Shown here one piece after another: positions 6,770-8,996 of a stretch of 8,996 nt of DNA (positions within the stretch are counted from its first letter, which is position 1; each line of letters opens with the position of its first letter). The notes beneath the pieces are model-generated. The model ran no database searches. It was given only the letters and a program-made list of their open reading frames with translations, and was not told the DNA's origin. The translations under genes were made by a program, and so were the position numbers. The stretch is from Methylotenera_A sp031369365 (GTDB taxonomy: Bacteria; Pseudomonadota; Gammaproteobacteria; Burkholderiales; Methylophilaceae). Location of the stretch: contig JANMOP010000042.1 in NCBI GenBank assembly GCA_031369365.1, positions 1 through 8,996 of the forward strand. The letters are read 5' to 3'.

Positions 6770-8698
6770 TTATTCCGCAACACTTTGTTTTGATTTATTA
6801 TTTTCGTTGGTTTTCTTAGCAGCAGAGGTTCGCTTTACGTCTGCATGCGAGGCATCCTCTATTTGTTCAACTTCTTTGGTGCTTTCTGTATCATTACTAG
6901 CTTCATTTACAGTATTTGCCTCAATTACGGTGCTATTGTTTATCGTAGTGCTTGTAGTTGTTGTATTGCCTGCCTCTGCAGCTGGCTGCTGCGCTTGCTT
7001 AATTTGTTGTTGATTTAATTTACTCAAGCTTTCCATCACTTCTCTAGTCAACCCAAACATTTGTGCCACACCATCTTTTAACACTAATAATTTATTGGTA
7101 ACGGCTAATGTACTGGCTCTATGCGTAATCATGACGATAGTTTTGCCGCGCTGACGCAAATCTTGCACGGCGGCAATTAATGCCTGCTCGCCTACTTCAT
7201 CTAGATTAGAATTCGGCTCATCCAATACAATAAAAGAGGGATCATCGTACATCGCCCGCGCTAAACCTAAGCGCTGCTTTTGCCCACCAGACAAGCCAGC
7301 ACCGCCATCCCCTAGCGGCGTATCGTAACCTTTAGGAAAATACAAAATCATCTCGTGTACACCAGCACGTTTAGCCGCCATCACAACTTTTTCGGCATCC
7401 ACTTCACCAAAACGTGCAATATTCTCGCTTACCGTACCGCCGAACAGCTCCACATCTTGCGGTAAATAGCCTATGCTTGGGCCAAGCTCTGCCTTGTTCC
7501 ATTGAAATATATCTGCACCATCTAAGCGCACTTTACCAGCTACCGAAGGCCAAATACCTACAATCACCCGCGCCAGCGTTGATTTGCCTGCACCGCTCGG
7601 TCCTACAACGCCCAGCACATCGCCTGGAGATATGGCAAAAGTCAGGTTACTAAGTGCTGGTTTGTTTGAGCCTGGCGGGATTGCGGTCACATTTTCCACC
7701 GAAAGCATGCCGATAGGTTTGGGAAGTGACATGCTACTAATACGCTGTGGATTGGCTACCAGCAGCTCATTTAAACGGCTGTAAGCGCTTTTGGTACTGT
7801 TCCAGCCGCGCCAAACACCAATTACTTGTTCTACAGGGTTAAGCGCACGCCCCATCAATATAGTGCACACAATCATCATGCCTGGGGTAATCTTGCCATC
7901 TAACACCAGCAATGCCGCAAAACCTAAAATAAGCGATTGCAAAGTTACACGCACAAACTTGGTGGCGGCGGCAATAATGCCCGCCTTTTCGCTGGCTTCT
8001 GCTTGCAGGTTTAAAAACTTGGCATGTAAACCAAACCAACGCTTGGTAAAGTTAGGCAACATGCCCATGGCCTCGATTACTTCGGCGTTGCGTAAATTAT
8101 TAGTGGCTAAATTACTGGCATTTACCGCCATTGAGTTGGCTTCTGACAGTGGTTTTTTAGTGGCTTTTTCGTTCCAAATAGCCAAACCCATGTGTATAAA
8201 AGTGCCACATAGCGCAAAAATACCAAGATACGGATGTATCATGAAAATGATGATTAAATAAATGGGAAACCAAGGTGCATCGAAAAACGCGAATAAGGCA
8301 TTGCCACTTAAAAACTGGCGCACATTGGTTAAATCTTGCAAAGCTTGGCCTGCATTGCCGCCCGCGCGCTTCAAGTTTTGCTCAAATGAGGCGGTGTAAA
8401 CACGTTGATTCAGTTTCATATCTAGCTGAGAAGCAACGCGAATTAGTACAAAGCTACGCACGAACTCCAGCGCACTCATCAAAATAAAAGCGGCAACAAC
8501 CATTATAGTAAGCAGCAGCAAGGTAGTTTCATTGCGGCTTGCCAGCACACGATCGTACACTTGCAACATATACAGCGATGGCACAAGCATCATCAAATTA
8601 ATAATGGCACTAAAAACTGCGACGGTTTTAAACGCAGATTTAAAACTATTAATGGCCTCGGCTAATTCGCCTTGAGGTAACTTAAAATTGTTTAACAT
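6770..8698 (-). CDS. Type I secretion ABC permease/ATPase (PrtD-like)
   Basis: This 642-residue fused permease and ATPase powers export of unfolded substrates across the inner membrane. The membrane domain (about 20-310) shows hydrophobic segments near 25-45, 59-78, 141-170 and 250-285, with YMLQVYDRVLASRNETTLL (43-61) typical of the PrtD group. There is no N-terminal C39 peptidase domain or C39-like domain, so it is not of the bacteriocin or HlyB type. The ATPase domain is complete: Walker A GPSGAGKS (366-373), Q-loop Gln414 in YLPQD, signature LSGGQ (469-473), Walker B FIVLDEP (489-495) and H-loop His526. PrtD-type proteins usually end about 15-20 residues after the MFGLTREVM segment (547-555). 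Here a polar tail runs from about 560 to 642: Gln-rich, then Thr/Asn/Ser-rich, then Glu- and Lys-rich. ATG at 8696-8698 has GGGAG (8710-8714) 11 nt upstream. The gene follows a probable substrate gene. Confidence 0.96.
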   Translation of the reverse strand: MLNNFKLPQGELAEAINSFKSAFKTVAVFSAIINLMMLVPSLYMLQVYDRVLASRNETTLLLLTIMVVAAFILMSALEFVRSFVLIRVASQLDMKLNQRVYTASFEQNLKRAGGNAGQALQDLTNVRQFLSGNALFAFFDAPWFPIYLIIIFMIHPYLGIFALCGTFIHMGLAIWNEKATKKPLSEANSMAVNASNLATNNLRNAEVIEAMGMLPNFTKRWFGLHAKFLNLQAEASEKAGIIAAATKFVRVTLQSLILGFAALLVLDGKITPGMMIVCTILMGRALNPVEQVIGVWRGWNSTKSAYSRLNELLVANPQRISSMSLPKPIGMLSVENVTAIPPGSNKPALSNLTFAISPGDVLGVVGPSGAGKSTLARVIVGIWPSVAGKVRLDGADIFQWNKAELGPSIGYLPQDVELFGGTVSENIARFGEVDAEKVVMAAKRAGVHEMILYFPKGYDTPLGDGGAGLSGGQKQRLGLARAMYDDPSFIVLDEPNSNLDEVGEQALIAAVQDLRQRGKTIVMITHRASTLAVTNKLLVLKDGVAQMFGLTREVMESLSKLNQQQIKQAQQPAAEAGNTTTTSTTINNSTVIEANTVNEASNDTESTKEVEQIEDASHADVKRTSAAKKTNENNKSKQSVAE

Positions 8699-8732
8699 GT
8701 GCTACTGCACTCCCATTGTTATCGTTATTGCC

Positions 8733-8758
8733 TAGTCGATATAGTCGCCCATTAGTCA
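8733..8758 (-). repeat. Three spaced GACTA repeats before the ABC gene
   Basis: On the minus strand GACTA occurs three times (8753-8757, 8742-8746, 8733-8737). The two copies nearest the ABC gene extend to CGACTA. Start-to-start distances are 11 and 9 bp, close to one helical turn, which would place the copies on one face of the DNA. They lie 35-60 nt before the ABC start codon. They could be a regulator site, but five-base motifs recur by chance in AT-rich DNA, so this is a weak call. Confidence 0.3.
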
Positions 8759-8791
8759 TGTTTTACGCAATAGCTCAAATGAGTATATTAC

Positions 8792-8817
8792 AAAAAAACC
8801 CCGCATTTTTAGCGGGG
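8792..8817 (-). terminator. Strong intrinsic terminator between substrate gene and ABC gene
   Basis: On the minus strand CCCCGC (8812-8817 in complement) pairs with GCGGGG (8799-8804 in complement) around a 7-nt AT loop, followed at once by seven U (8792-8798). This is the most GC-rich stem of the terminators in the window and has the classic form. It lies 29 nt past the stop codon of the truncated upstream gene and about 94 nt before the ABC start codon, so it separates the probable secretion substrate from its transporter genes. Confidence 0.88.
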
Positions 8818-8845
8818 AAATTTTGCTACAATTTTATAAAAAACA

Positions 8846-8996
8846 CTATAAGATAATATCAGTGGCTAATATTGCTGTAGTTACGCCCTGTAGCAAGACT
8901 TCAAAATCTGCCCCAAGAGCCGCATTCACATTACCTCTTACCAAAGTGGAATCCAGACTACCATTGGCATCGGTGTCAATCAGCTGATAACGTAAT
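8846..8996 (-). CDS. C-terminal end of a probable type I secretion substrate (RTX/calcium-binding type), partial
   Basis: The last 49 codons of a gene cut by the window edge, read from 8995 to a TAG stop at 8846-8848. The peptide contains DTDANGSLD, an Asp/Asn/Gly loop like those that bind calcium in secreted bacterial proteins, and ends in FEVLLQGVTTAILATDIIL. The ending Leu-x-Gly-Val-Thr-Thr ... Thr-Asp-Ile-Ile-Leu fits the known C-terminal signal of type I substrates: a negatively charged residue followed by several hydrophobic ones at the extreme C-terminus, as in serralysin-type proteases. There is no cysteine and the composition is acidic (five Asp and one Glu against two Arg). The very next genes encode a complete type I export machine, which strongly supports the reading. 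The catalytic or binding part of the protein is outside the window, so whether it is a protease, adhesin, S-layer-like or other protein cannot be said. Confidence 0.82.
   Translation of the reverse strand, partial: LRYQLIDTDANGSLDSTLVRGNVNAALGADFEVLLQGVTTAILATDIIL

Noticed and set aside
7791..8261. A 156-codon plus-strand open frame
   Set aside because: It is fully antisense to the membrane domain of the ABC exporter and shows no recognisable motif.
8774..8783. CTCAAATGAG, also found as its own near-palindrome within the terminator at 351-380
   Set aside because: The shared string is a short 4-bp-arm palindrome in different contexts; two occurrences in 9 kb do not make a repeat family.

Overview
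All genes in this window lie on the minus strand, so the biological order runs from the right end to the left. The DNA is fairly AT-rich. Protein content (DUF4197 protein, PrtD-type type I secretion, glycogen phosphorylase, initiator tRNA with encoded CCA) fits a Gram-negative proteobacterium. A betaproteobacterium, perhaps of the Methylophilaceae (Methylotenera-like), is my best guess from the look of the proteins; this is inference without a database search.

Right part (8996 to 3897): a type I secretion locus. It opens with the last 49 residues of a protein cut by the window edge. These residues carry an Asp/Asn/Gly calcium-loop-like stretch and end in Asp-Ile-Ile-Leu, the kind of C-terminus that PrtD-type exporters recognise. 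A strong intrinsic terminator follows. Then come an ABC permease/ATPase (inner-membrane motor), an HlyD-family adaptor (periplasmic bridge) and a TolC-family outer-membrane channel, closed by a second terminator. Together the three make a complete one-step export channel from cytoplasm to outside, and the truncated gene next to it is the obvious candidate substrate. The adaptor and channel genes are 3 bp apart and the channel's ribosome binding site lies inside the end of the adaptor gene, so those two are probably translationally coupled.

Middle (3865 to 1305): glycogen phosphorylase (glgP) with its own extended -10 promoter. No other glycogen gene is present in the window.

Left part (1177 to 1): an exported DUF4197 protein of unknown function with a hairpin terminator behind it, then a roughly 340-bp gene-free gap, then a promoter and an initiator tRNA (fMet, CAT anticodon).

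Most of the window is conventional. The points most worth a second look are the truncated secretion substrate, the terminator plus spaced GACTA repeats between it and the transporter genes, the long polar C-terminal tail of the ABC protein, and an exact 16-bp in-frame repeat that duplicates an LKEAL motif in the DUF4197 protein.
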